NCBI GenBank assembly: GCA_037179515.1
Contig: JAXCGZ010011647.1
Coordinates: 1 to 64,000, forward strand
Length of the DNA stretch: 64,000 nucleotides
Direction of reading: 5' to 3'
Source: Halocaridina rubra
Lineage: Eukaryota > Arthropoda > Malacostraca > Decapoda > Atyidae
Made by a program: the position numbers and the translations under genes. How positions within the stretch are numbered: the first letter of the stretch is position 1; the number at the start of each line of letters is the position of its first letter. Shown one piece after another: positions 1 to 10,432 of this stretch. The notes under the pieces were generated by a model. That model was not told the DNA's origin, did no database searches, and saw nothing but the letters and a program-made list of their open reading frames with translations.

Positions 1-300
1 CCACAGTATGGAACACCAACAACACCCAGGGGTTTGCTCTCCCCTTCCTTCTCCTTTTCTCCTCCCTCTCCTACCGCTTAAGTCACCTCCTCACCGCCAC
101 CACCTTTGTTTACGTTTGCAGATAAGGGTTCGTTCTCAGGGTGCGGTTAATTTTTTTTTTTTTTTTTGTGGTACAGTATTTGTTTGTAAATCTGTATATC
201 TTTTATACCATACACTATTTGTATATCAATATAAATAACTACAGGTCTTTCAGCTTTGCTATGTACTTATAAAATATGTTTTACTTATCTCATAGCTTTG
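1..300 (+). repeat. Left part of a dispersed TA-flanked repeat (family R)
   Basis: This sequence recurs at 28736-29048 (inverted), 34021-34515 (inverted), 37215-37694, 39030-39504 and 54240-55137. Shared blocks include the pyrimidine-rich 'taccgcttaagtca' stretch, 'acgtttgcagata' and 'atagctttggcat'. It is non-coding. The repeat stops at 'ggcatagtgtg', where a CR1-like LINE tail begins, and resumes near 5232, so the LINE was inserted into it. In other copies this sequence is one end of a TA-flanked DNA transposon. Confidence 0.6.
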
Positions 301-345
301 GCATAGTGTGATTACCTAATTGTGATTACCTAATTGTGTTTACGG
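301..345 (-). repeat. 3' terminal tandem repeat of the CR1-like LINE
   Basis: The LINE ends in about two copies of AATTAGGTAATCAC instead of poly(A). The same tail ends the copies at 11253 and 43517. Short tandem-repeat tails are typical of CR1/L2-type LINEs. An isolated two-unit copy of this tail sits at 56130-56156. Confidence 0.8.
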
Positions 346-398
346 GAAAGAGCCCAAATCTCGTATCTTCCCGTCTCCTCATCGGTTCCATTTTATAC

Positions 399-3230
399 TT
401 AGTCATACTTATCATACCTGTTCTTAAAACTATGGATTGAGATAGCATTAACTACCTCCTCGTTTAGCGAATTCCAATTATCAACTACTCTTACACTGAA
501 AAAGTATTTTCTTACATCCTGCAAAGAAGTTTTCTTACGAAGCTTCAAACTATGACCTCTAGTTCTAAAGCCAGCCATATCAAAATATCGATCCCTATCC
601 ACTCTATCATAACCATGAAGGAATTTAAAGACTGTCACCATATCCCCCCTCACTCTTCCAGCTTCGAGTAATGGTAAGTCTAATTCCCTCAGCCTCTCAT
701 CATAACCGAGATTGCGTATTTCTGGCACCAGTTTCGTGGCATGTCTTTGAACTTTTTCAAGCTTAGCTATGTGCTTTTTCAAGTGCGGATTCCAAAAGGG
801 GGCTGCATATTCGAGTGTGGGCCTCACATACGTTACATAAATATTTCTGAACATTTCCTTGTCCATGTGCCTGAAGGCTACCCTTACATTTGATAAGAAT
901 GCATATGCTGCCCTTACTATGCCATTTATATGTATTTCTGGAGACAAATCTGCCAGTATGTTTACTCCTAGATCTCTCTCATTTTCTGTCTCTTGAAGTT
1001 GTACTCCAGCCACCGAGTAGTCAAGCTTGGGCCTTCTTGCACTTGTACCCATTCTCATTACCTTACATTTTGAAGTATTGAATTTCATTAGCCACTTTTC
1101 TGACCACTCATGCAGATTATTTAGATCCTCCTGAAGTTCTCTACCATTGTTCTCGTTTTTTTACTTTCTTCACAGTCTTTGCATCATCTGCAAACATATT
1201 CATGAATGAATTTACAGACTCTGGTAGGTCATTTACATATACAAGGAACAAAAGTGGCCCTAAAACTGAACCCTTTGGAACTCCACTACTTACTCTTCTC
1301 CATTCAGACACTGAGTGTCTTACTCTAACCCTCTGTTCCCTTCCTTCTAAGTAAGTTTTTATCCATTCCAAAACATTTCCACCTATTCTAGCCATTGATT
1401 GCAGCTTCCTAATAAGGCTCCCAGGTGGAACAGTGCCAAACGCTTTCTGGAAGTCTAGGAATATGCAATCTGCCCAGCCCTCTCTTTCCTGTTTGATTTG
1501 GCTTACCTCATCATAAAATTCTAATAAGTTTGTTACTGTTGATCTACCTTCTCTGAAGCCATGTTGCCTCACTGACAAAAAGTTGAAGGATTCCAAGTGA
1601 AGACAGATATGTTTCCTTAGTAGTTTCTACATAACTTTGCAGACTATGCTGGTCAACGAAACTGGTCTATAGTTCAGAGCCGTATCCCTCCTTCCCTTTT
1701 TGAAGATAGGTATCACATTTGCTTGTTTCCAGCATCTTGGAATCTCCCCTGACTCCAGTGACTTTTTAAATATGATACTTAGTGCCACTGATATTGAGTT
1801 TGCGCATTTTTTAAGCACATGAGGGGATATATCATCAGGACCTGTAGCTTTATGAACATCTAAATCCATCAGCGCTTTGCATACCTCTGTGGCTGTAAGG
1901 TTGATGTTCTCTAATACCGGCCCTTGAGCTTCTATCACTGCAATCTGAGCGGGTGGGGTATTTTCTACTGTAAATACTGACTGAAACTCCTTGTTCAATT
2001 CATTGCAGATCTCTTCATCCGTCTCAGTGATGCTTCCATCCGCTCTCATTAGCCTTAAAACCTGTTCTTTTACCTTCAGTTTTCCTCTGATAAAGCTGTG
2101 GAAAAGTTTGGGATTTTCTTTAGCCTTCCTGGTGATGTCCCTCTCATAGTCTCTCTTTGCCTCTCTCCTTTTACTTAGGTAGTCATTTCTTGCTCTTTTG
2201 TAGGTTTGCCAGGCATTTATGTTTTTTCTCCACCTATACCTTTTCCAGCATTTGTCTCTCCACTCCTTAGCTCTTTTACACCCATTATCGAACCATTTCT
2301 CTCTGGCATGAATTACACCTACTTTGGTGACAGGTATGCAGCAATCTACTATCTTCCCATATTTCTCACAAAAGATGTCATACATTTCTTGTACAGATTT
2401 GTTGTAAAATAAGGTTCTCCAGTCAAGAACTGCAAAAAGCTCATTCATTTCGATGTAATCTCCTTTCGGATAGTTCCTCCTCATGTCCTCAGTGCCTCTA
2501 CTCTCGGGAAGAATATCTTCAATGATATACTCCATCAACAACACACAGTGGTCACTCTTTCCAATTGGTGGTACATACTCAATTTTTTCAATATCCAACA
2601 CATTATCTGTGAACACTAGATCAAGTAGTGATGGCTCATCCCCACCCCTGGACCTTGTTGGTTCCATTACATGTTGGTGTAGGAAATTCCCTTGTACGCA
2701 ATCTAGGAATCTTGCCCCGAATAAGTCCTCATCACTGTGTGGGTCAAGATATAGCCAATCTATCTATTTATGATTAAAATCTCCCATAATCCAAATCCTA
2801 CATTTTCTCTCCTGTGCCATGTTAACAACTGAGTTTATGACTTCAATAGTACCTATATGACTTTCCTCATAAACTTCAAGCCTATTTTGGTTCTTGGTGG
2901 GTTGTATACAAAAATTATTATAATGCTCTCTGACCCAGTATTTATGCGAGCAACAGGAAATTCCTTGAACTCACTTTCTATAGCCAAGTTTATTTCTTCA
3001 ACTTGAATCCTTTCACTTATGAGCAGTGCTATCCCTCCACCAGTCCTCTCAGATCTTTCAACCCTTAGTATTCTGAAGCCCTTAGGAAAAACTGTGACAC
3101 TGTTTATGTCCTCACTCAACTTAGTCTCTGTAATTGCTACTATATCTGCCTTACTGTTGTGAATCCTATCTTTTAATTCTACTGCCTTACCAGCTAATCC
3201 ATCAGCATTTGTGTATAACAATCTTAATGA
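399..3230 (-). pseudogene. LINE ORF2: endonuclease plus reverse transcriptase, broken
   Basis: ORF2 begins just after the ORF1 stop with an APE-type endonuclease ('LYTNADGLAGK', 'DIVAITETKL', 'SDHCVLL' around 2560). The reverse transcriptase follows: 'CWKQANVIPIFKKG' near 1700, 'QHGFREGRSTV' near 1560, 'SSGVPKGSVLGP' near 1270 and 'FADDAK' near 1180. The thumb and C-terminal region (399-1088) is clean. The frame changes between 2853 and 2667 and again near 1141-1088, and one in-frame stop lies near 1627-1600. The conserved 'AFDTV' reads 'AFGTV', which removes a conserved catalytic-region Asp. The copy at 42208 keeps 'AFDTV' and 'GVPQGSV', so these are lesions of this copy. Confidence 0.85.
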
Positions 3231-4303
3231 GGCCCCATCCCCTGATCTTCTGTCATTATCTTCTTTATCTCCCCTTTGTCTGGAAGAGCTCTGTAATGAA
3301 AATTTTTCTTCTCTTTTTCATTTCTTTCATCATTTAACCTTCTTGCCTCTTGCAACAAGTTTTTGATCTTTCCCATCTCTTCCTGTGTTCTGTATCGTCT
3401 AATGAACACTTCTTTGAATTCTTGAAGGTCTTTTAGACTTTTTTTTCTCAACAATATTTCCCTACATGTTTCCCCTCTCTCAAAGGTTACTTTTGTTGGT
3501 CTCGGCTTTCCTTCCCTCGAATATTTACCTAGTTGGTGTATGTTTACAATATCCTCAGGACCACATACTACTCCAAGCTTTCTTATCAGGTCTACAACCC
3601 TAGCTTTATTTTCTTCAAGTCTCCCCTGCCATGTTGGCTCCTGGGATTCGCTTATGCCTGAGATTACCACTGTCTTCTCCTTATCAAGTGCCTGTCTGAT
3701 GAGTGGGTTTGCCCTTTCCATCACAACGTCTTTCATTTTTTCGATTACTGTCTCTTTATAGTCAACTGTTTGTATGTTTTCCAGTGCCACCACCTTTACA
3801 GCTTCTTTTACTGCCACATTCCCCTTTAGTGCATCAGCAAAGGAAGTTTTCATGGCATCATTTTCCATATTCAGCTCCTGGAACTCTTTTCTGAACTGTT
3901 CAATGTTTTCCTTAATCTGGACATTCCAAGCAGCAATCTCGTCTCTCTCAGAAGAGAGCAGTGAACTAACATCTAATTCCTTTAGGTTGTCATTCAGCTG
4001 TTTGTTTTTATCTTCTTGTTTAGAAATTCTAGATTCTAGCTGACTCTTTTCCCCTTCCAGCTTCTTTATTCTTTTTTCTAGTTCCTTTCTCTCCTGCCCT
4101 TATGCTTTATTTGCTTCCTCCAAAGATCTTATTTGCTCTCTGAGTGTTTCATTCTCTTTCATTTCTCCATCCATATTCCGAATTTTTTCATCAAGGCTTA
4201 TAACCATTGCCTCTAAATTCTTGATTTTCTGTTTAAGTCTCCTAATGGCTACCCCTCCTACCGACCCATGGATGGGGGAGGTTTGGGACAGAGATGGCAT
4301 CAT
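3224..4303 (-). pseudogene. LINE ORF1 (coiled coil plus RNA-binding-like domain), one in-frame stop
   Basis: A single frame of about 360 codons is interrupted only by TAA near 4100. The first ~140 residues are rich in Glu, Lys, Leu and Gln with heptad spacing, indicating a coiled coil. The C-terminal half holds 'KTVVISGISES', 'VVDLIRKLGV' and 'RPTKVTFERGE', resembling the RRM-like/CTD region of LINE ORF1 nucleic-acid chaperones. The stop codon lies within a few bases of the ORF2 reading, so the two ORFs nearly overlap. Apart from the one stop the frame looks well preserved. The function is inferred from architecture. Confidence 0.7.
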
Positions 4304-5231
4304 TTTTATGTTCTCCCTCTCACAGAATATAGAAAGAAGAAGAGAAAGAGGAAAAAAAAAGAGAAAAACTTTTATTTAAGCTTCACACAGAATTTTTATA
4401 TCTCCATATAAGTGCTATTTAGTGACTCAATTTATCTCTTTTCTGGTAACACACATCTTAACTTAAAAACTTGACCATGGTAATTTAAGGATAAAAAGAA
4501 AAAGAAAAAAAATGCAACAAAACAAAAGTCAAACCTGGAGGAAAATTCAAATTTGTGTCTGAGGAGGCACCCACCTGTTTCTGCTATATATTCTTCCTAA
4601 ATGATAAACTCACTTGCTAACCAAGATATGTTATCACAGGATTAGACTTTACATTTAACTCAATATATATACAAAATAAAAAAAAAATAGTAAAAGAGAA
4701 AGCTAAAAGAAAAGGAAAAAAATGAAGAAAATAATACAGCTGTACTACTTGGCAACTTAACTCAGTACTGTTGACAGGTGGATATTTGGTATTTTTTTTT
4801 TAATTATTCAATTATTTCATGTATCAAACTAACTAACAAGTTAATATAAATGGGAAGGATATTGATTTTAACAATATATGGAACCACAGGATCAGGTAAA
4901 TGGCTTAAGAGCTTTCCCCAGTTTACACAAAAAATTAGGTAATGTGATGTGATGGCTTCACCTCTGGCAACTCTTCTAAATTTCCTTCAAGGCAGAACTG
5001 GACAGCAGCTTCTCTCTCCCCTCACGAAAATGTTTTCAATTTTTTTCCTTTAATATTTTGGACAGTCTCGTCATACAACATATATAAGTTTTGTACTCAC
5101 AATACTCTGCAGGATTTCAGACTTATGGAAATTATGGTAAAGTTTTCCACTAAGCACTTAGTCACTCAAAAACACAAGTAAAAATTTAAGAGAAGCAGTT
5201 GCGTGGCCCACGTATGTGTGATATTTTCTGT
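4304..5231 (-). other. Probable 5' UTR of the CR1-like LINE
   Basis: There is no coding signal. The stretch is A-rich on the plus strand near 4320-4380 and 4490-4530. It is assigned to the LINE only because the interrupted host repeat resumes after it. It could instead be a separate insertion. Confidence 0.4.
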
Positions 5232-5385
5232 GTTTATGTACAGTTGTGGAACGTGCCTATGCCTATTACCATTGTTTCTTATGGAAAATGACTGGTTATA
5301 TTATGCGAATTTTACATTACCCGTGCCTTCTGAGAACCTATTCTTGCATTGTTCCAAGAGGTGAGCGTATATTACTTAGCGGAAT
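5232..5385 (+). repeat. Right part of the repeat interrupted by the LINE (family R)
   Basis: It carries the same motifs as the R copies near 37560, 39370 and 55010: 'tatgcctattaccattgtttc', 'ttctgagaacctat' and 'ttgttccaagaggtgag'. It continues the repeat that stops at 300. Confidence 0.55.
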
Positions 5386-5747
5386 TAGAAATAAGGTTAG
5401 GGTTATGTTAGTAAGGGTAGGATATCAGAACAAATAGGAAATATGTAGGAAATGCCTGGAGCTATTTGCAGGTGTCGTCGGACATCTCTAAGAGTTGAAG
5501 GAAGAAGATAACTCTTCTTCTCACTAAAATTAGATTAGAATAGGAATAATGCTTCTCAACAAAACATGTAAGGTAGAACTTATCTCAGAATTAGTATACA
5601 CTATGTACAATATTACCACTCCATTACATTTCCAATTATGTTTATGTTGCTATTAATCCTTAAAGTTTTGTCTTGGAGTAGGCATCGAATCTCAGTGTAT
5701 CCTCAAAATGGATATCTATGCAATGGTAGAAAAAGGGGTTTCTAAAC
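5386..5747. other. Unassigned AT-rich sequence
   Basis: I see no coding potential, known repeat or clear structure between the R repeat and the Gypsy-A LTR. Confidence 0.5.
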
Positions 5748-6180
5748 TGTTATAACTCCAAGGGAAAACATATGTAATTATGCAACTCATAAATATCCAA
5801 CTTACCAAACTACCATATGGTTAGGTGCCAGCGAATAGGTTAGGTACAGTTTACCCGGAAAAACCAAAATAACAACAAATTCCTAGACACCAAGGTTAGT
5901 AAATATTACCACATATAAATAGGACCTATTTAACAAAACCAGAGAAATAACTTCCCTTAAGTGTAGCAGATATTCAAGAACGGAAAATCCAATAACACAC
6001 TAGTAACATAAAGTTAGGCACCCAACTCCGAACTTGTAAAACGAGGTTCTAAGAAATCATATTTCTTCTTCTTACAATTTCTCAATATATAGGAAATAAG
6101 GTACAATACTGCATTTATCTATTTAGGCATATATAGTATAAAATGTTAAACACATTTAAACATAGAAATTAACAAACTAA

Positions 6181-6270
<90 letters not shown>

Positions 6271-6327
6271 GGAAAAATAAAATATTTACTGGAAAGAAAC
6301 AGCTTGGTTACTTTCCTAGTTACTACA
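5748..6327 (-). repeat. 3' LTR of Gypsy-A
   Basis: It begins TGTTATAAC and ends GTTACTACA on the plus strand, giving the usual TG...CA ends. It matches 16983-18607 once the Tigger insertion there is removed: shared 'ggcgaataggttaggtacag'-like, 'aataggacctatt' and 'aacttccctta' blocks. An (ATT)n tract (about 6181-6270) has expanded inside it. A purine-rich polypurine tract sits immediately before its minus-strand start. Confidence 0.85.
6181..6271. repeat. (ATT)n microsatellite inside the LTR
   Basis: About 30 uninterrupted ATT units. The corresponding site in the other LTR copies is much shorter (7560-7580 and 18525-18549), so the tract expanded after insertion. Confidence 0.95.
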
Positions 6328-6344
6328 CCCCTCCCCTACAAGTC
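6328..6344 (-). promoter_or_regulatory. Polypurine tract of Gypsy-A
   Basis: On the minus strand 'TTGTAGGGGAGGGG' runs directly into the TG of the 3' LTR. This is where plus-strand DNA synthesis is primed in LTR retrotransposons. The same tract is found at 7640-7656 in the duplicated block. Confidence 0.75.
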
Positions 6345-6488
6345 AAGATGTACCAGAGCACGTGAAGCTCTGCTAGATTTACGTACTACCAGAGACTTGG
6401 GTACCGGAGTTGTACTATTTTCCACCACCAGTTTCTCAAGACTAGGAGGAGCACTTGATACTCTTTCAGGGCTTGGTGGATCATCTTT

Positions 6489-7210
6489 CTAAATCTGATC
6501 TTGATGATGCTTCATAATATGTCCTTCTTTTGTAGATACCTTATAAGACAAAGGACCTGTACTAGATTTAACAGTAGCGGGAATCCACTCAGCTCTGTGA
6601 GCATAATAATTTTCCATGACTGGGTCATGGAGAGATACTTCATGATCTATTAGACTTAGGGTCATGTAGTCGCTAAAACTCTCTGCTGGATAGTTTCTCC
6701 CGATCTTAGTAAATAAAAATCGGAAAGTATTCAATGACCAAGTAATAACTCAGAAGGTGATAAACAGGTTGTAGTGTGAGGATACAACCTAAACTTAAAA
6801 ATTTCTCAAGGGTAACCCTCACTTCCTCCCCCTTAGCATGAAGCAAAGTGGAGTTGAAAGTACACACCATGTTTTCTGCCAGCCCACTCACTCGTAGAGG
6901 GATGAAAAGGTGCAGAACGTACATGACGAATTCCATTCAGCTCAATAAAACTCTGAAACTCACTACTAGTGAAGCAGCTAGCATTGTCACTCACAAGCAC
7001 AACTGGCAAGCCCCATCTAGCAAAACATGAACGCATTAGGTTTACAGTAGCAGTAGAAGTTATAGTATTAGTCGGGAATATCTCTACCCAATTTGAATGT
7101 GCATCAATGATAATCAAATAATGAGTACCATGACTTGAACCTGCATAGTCCACATGAATGTGATGCCATTACACCAATGGCAGTTCCTAAGGATCAAGAG
7201 GTCTTTTCTT
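6489..7210 (-). pseudogene. Gypsy-A integrase core and C-terminus, duplicated copy
   Basis: It contains an rve integrase core: 'HYLIIIDAHSNWVEIFP', then 'VVLVSDNASCF' with the second Asp, then 'FHPSTSE'. The catalytic-Glu region ('SGLAEN' in the sister copy) is disrupted here. After a frame shift the C-terminal 'AEWIPATVKSSTGPLSYKV' region follows. The zinc-binding N-terminus of the integrase is absent because an LTR of Gypsy-X abuts at 7222. It is about 95% similar to 7708-8531. Confidence 0.8.
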
Positions 7211-7221
7211 AGGAAAGCTAC

Positions 7222-7485
7222 TGTAATGTATTTGGGTACCTAACTAAATATTCATTATAAGAAGATTTCTTTGGATCACTGCAGCAATGGAAACACATAT
7301 AAACAAGTGTAAATGTAGAAATAATGCAGCACAGCAGCAGGACATGCAAACGTCTTTGTAGGAACTCAACAAAAATTTATTTTCAGCTCAAGCCTACAGC
7401 ACATCATTAATACATAGGTGGCGCTGAGAACTTTGAACATCAAAATGCACATAAGCGACATACTTGAATACTTAGATATATTACA
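7222..7485 (-). repeat. Gypsy-X LTR in the duplicated block
   Basis: It runs TGTAATGTATTTGGG ... GATATATTACA with TG...CA ends, as in the Gypsy-X LTRs at 14330-14592 and 8537-9083. Here it joins directly to a truncated Gypsy-A LTR, not to Gypsy-X internal sequence. It is therefore the product of a duplication and not an independent solo LTR. Confidence 0.8.
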
Positions 7486-7639
7486 TTATTTATCTATTTA
7501 GGCATGTATAGTATACAATGTTAAACACATTTAAACATAGAAATTAACAAACTAAATCATTATTATTGCTATTATTTTTATAGGGAAACTAAAAAATATA
7601 CAGGAAAGAAACAGCTTGTTTACTTTCCAAGTTACTACA
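7486..7639 (-). repeat. Truncated Gypsy-A LTR (about the first 150 bases)
   Basis: It matches 6113-6327 from 'tttatctatttaggcat' to 'gttactaca' and is followed by the same polypurine tract. Its other end is cut at the Gypsy-X LTR, marking the junction of a tandem duplication. Confidence 0.8.
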
Positions 7640-7707
7640 CCCCTCCCCTACAAGTCAAGACGTACCAGAGCATGTGAAACTCTGCTAGATCTACGTACTA
7701 CCGGAGA

Positions 7708-8531
7708 CTAGGGTACCAGACGTGTACTATTTTCCACCACCAGTTTCTCAGGACTAGGAGGAGCACTTGATACTCTTTCAGGGCTTGGTGGATCAACTTT
7801 CCAAATCTGATCTTGATGACGCTTCATAGTATGTCCTTCTTTTGTAGATACCTTATAAGACAAAGGACCTGTACTAGATTTAACAGTAGCGGGAATCCAC
7901 TCAGCTCTGTGAGCATAATACTGTGCCATGACTGGATCATCTGGAGATACTTCATGATCTATTAGACTTAGGGTCATTGAGTCGCTAAAACTCTCTGCTG
8001 GATAGTTTCTCCAGGTCTTAGTAAATAAAAAAAACAGAAAGTATTCGACGACCAAGTAATAACTCAGAAGGTGACAAACTGGTTGTAGTGTGAGGAGATA
8101 GCCTAAACTTAAATAAAAATTTCTCAAGGGTAACCCTCACTTCCTCCCCTTTTAGCATGCAGCAAAGCGGAGTTGAAAATACGCACCATGTTTTCTGCCA
8201 GCCCACTCGTAGAGGGATGAAAAGGTGCAGAACGTACATGACGAATTCCATTCAGCTCAATAAAACTCTGAAACTCACTGCTAGTGAAGCAGCTAGCATT
8301 ATCACTCACCAGCACAACTGGCAGGCCCCATCTAGCAAAACATGAACGCATTAGGTTTACAGTAGCAGTAGAAGTTATAGTATTAGTCGGGAATATCTCT
8401 ACCCACTTTGAATGTGCATCAACGATAATCAAATAATGAGTACCATGAATTGAACCTGCATGGTCCACATGAATGTGATGTCATGACACCAATGGCCGTT
8501 CCCAAGGATCAAAAGGTCTTTTCTTAGGAAA
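7708..8531 (-). pseudogene. Gypsy-A integrase core and C-terminus
   Basis: The core (8124-8468 and just upstream) shows 'VDAHSKWVEIFP', 'VVLVSDNASCFTSSEF' and 'FHPSTSGLAEN', which supply the D, D and E positions of the rve fold. The C-terminal part (7708-8127, another frame) holds 'PVMAQYYAHRAEWIPATV' and 'HQDQIWKVDPPSPE', typical of the basic tail before the 3' LTR. Gypsy-X interrupts the integrase just upstream. The remaining N-terminal zinc domain is found at about 14598-14742. Confidence 0.8.
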
Positions 8532-8536
8532 ACTAC

Positions 8537-9083
8537 TGTAATGTACTTGGGTACTTAACTAAATATTCATTATAAGAGGAGTTCTTTGGATCATAGTCAT
8601 AGTCATAGATTTATTGCCAAATATTCAGTATACATACAGGAATAAATATGTACATTGTATTCAGAGGCACTAGCCTGCTGAGCAAGAGCTCCTTGGCAGG
8701 CAGTTTCATATACATTTCACATAATTTAAAGTATGACGGCAATAGTTATCAAAAGCTCCAATATAGCAATCTCATACTTATCTTGTAATAAAACAAAATA
8801 GTAGCCTGACCTTAACCTGGACATGATGATGCACCAATACTGTATTAATTATTAATCAACAGCTGCTTGATTTTGCCTAGTAAATAAATGCTGTTTGAGT
8901 TTCTTTTTAAATAAACATGTTCCAGTTATTGTGTAAAGGTAGAATTAATGCAGCACAGCAGCAGAACAAGCAAACATCTCAGTAGGGGCTCAACGAAAAT
9001 GTATTTTCCGCTCAAGCCTACAGCACACCATTAATACATAGGTGGCGCTGAGGCAACATACTTGAATACTTAGCTATATTACA
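8537..9083 (-). repeat. 3' LTR of Gypsy-X, interrupted by a LINE fragment
   Basis: The ends match the 263-bp LTR at 14330-14592. The middle is replaced by an inverted 3' LINE fragment (about 8594-8925), with loss of about 30 bases of LTR. Confidence 0.85.
8594..8925 (-). mobile_element. 5'-truncated LINE fragment with TATGAC repeat tail
   Basis: On the minus strand it starts with the last codons of a reverse-transcriptase ORF ('FKKKLKQHLFTRQNQ' then a stop). A ~250-base 3' UTR follows, ending in 'aataaatctatgactatgac', a tandem-repeat tail. It differs from the CR1-like family at 301-5231. It is probably an L2/CR1-type element, but the clade cannot be fixed from this fragment. Confidence 0.6.
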
Positions 9084-9483
9084 CCCTTCCATGCCTTGTA
9101 AATAAAACTCGGCACTGAAAATATAAAACAAAATACAAGACTTTTCCTAGTGAAAATTTTTCAATTAATATAATCCAATATATAACTCCACTTAGCAATA
9201 TATATAAACAGAAAACATTACTGATGCACATATCATAAATTCAGTCTATCTACTGGTTTACTTTCGACTACTGGACTACTATTACTACTACCAGAATTTG
9301 CCTCAGGATTGAATTCAGAAAAGCATTTTCATCTGAAGAATTTGAGTTAACTGTAAGTGTAGCCCTGAGAATATCAGACATATTACTTGTACTACGACAA
9401 TTAAAATTTTCAGTCTTATCCAAATATTGGTAAACATCAGTACTACTCCTGTTTACTAATTCAAACTTACTGTAGGTATTATA
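9084..9483 (-). other. Gypsy-X 3' untranslated region
   Basis: AT-rich sequence between the integrase end and the 3' LTR. The minus strand shows a short purine run ('GGCATGGAAGGG') right before the LTR start, a candidate polypurine tract. No env-like frame is visible. Confidence 0.5.
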
Positions 9484-10432
9484 ATCCTGAACATCAGAAA
9501 AGATAGGTGTGAGCTATTTGATCATTTGGTCAAAATATCTATGTAGAAAAGTACCATCTTCACTCCTAATCTTGCATGAAACAGGTCCAGTACATTCTTC
9601 CACAACACCAGATAAATTTGGAGGTCCTTGCCTAGAATAATTCTTGAAATATACATGATCACCTACTTTAAACTCAGGCGGTAAAATATTCTTAGCACCT
9701 TTATAATACATGGCCTGATTTTCTTGCTTCTTATTAATAATACTCTCAAAATCAAACTTAGATTTAATCCTTCATTTCATTAAAATTTCACAAGGAGCAA
9801 CACCAGTTGTAGTATGAGGTGTAATCCTATAACGAAATAAAAACTTCAACAATTTCTCCTCAGTACATCCCTCACTTTTTTTCATAGCCATCTTCAATGT
9901 TTTCCCGGTAATCTTTGCTAAACCATTTGTAGAAGGATGATAACGAGCACTTGTAACATGGCATATTCCATTATTGCTTACAAAATCCTGAAATTCAACA
10001 CCAACAAAAGCAGTACCATTATCACTGACAATAATATCGGACAGTCAGTGAGTAGCAAATAATTGTTGCAGTTTACATACAGTCACCTTAGCAGTACAAC
10101 CTTGAGTAGATAAAACTTCAAGCTATTCAGAATAAGCATCCACAGTAATAGAACATATGACCCTCCATAGGCCCCGAATAATCAGTGTGCAGCCTTGACC
10201 ATGGCTTCCTAGGGAACTCCTATGGACACAGCATTTGTTTACCTGTATAGTTTGACCTGTATTCTTGATAAAGTTTCCATAAATGAACACGTCTCTCCAA
10301 ATCTTTATCAATATGAGGCCACCATACATAGCATCTTGCAAAACTTTTCATTTTTACAATACCTGGATGAGTATCATATAAGTTTTCAGGTATAGCATTT
10401 CGTCCTTGGGGTGGTATCACTACTCTCTTTCC
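9484..10432 (-). pseudogene. Gypsy-X integrase
   Basis: The zinc-binding part ('LYDTHPGIVKMKSFARCYVWWP', 10220-10420) gives the His pair and the Trp-rich H2C2 signature. The catalytic core follows with 'VDAYSE', 'IIVSDNGTAF', 'ARYHPSTNGLAK' and 'FRITPHTTTG'-like motifs. The C-terminal 'FKVGDHVYFKNYSRQGPP' (9514-9711) is a chromodomain-less tail. Stops interrupt the core (for example near 10130 and 9770). The upstream pol sequence continues at 11254, across a LINE insertion. Confidence 0.75.

Larger units (their letters stand above)
301..5231 (-). mobile_element. CR1/L2-like non-LTR retrotransposon (LINE), copy 1, near full length but decayed
   Basis: Read on the minus strand, the element has an ORF1 with a coiled coil, an ORF2 with endonuclease and reverse transcriptase, a short 3' UTR and a tail built from repeats of AATTAGGTAATCAC. 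The 3' end is sharp at 301. The 5' limit is inferred: the host repeat that breaks off at 300 resumes near 5232 with its next motif ('tatgtacagttgtggaacg'). That leaves about 900 bases before ORF1 as probable 5' UTR. Two 5'-truncated copies with nearly the same protein lie at 10433-11253 and 42208-43517. CR1/L2 clade membership is my reading of the endonuclease start and the tandem-repeat tail. Confidence 0.75.

Noticed and set aside
8..238. Small open frame at the left edge
   Set aside because: It lies in family R, which is non-coding and has no conserved frame in its other copies.
7222..7485. Solo LTR inserted independently
   Set aside because: It joins a truncated Gypsy-A LTR directly on one side and has the same integrase junction as the Gypsy-X 3' LTR on the other, so a block duplication explains it better.
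10220..10432. Fusion of a Gypsy integrase with a LINE reverse transcriptase
   Set aside because: The elements are on opposite strands and the Gypsy reading resumes on the far side of the LINE, so it is a simple insertion.
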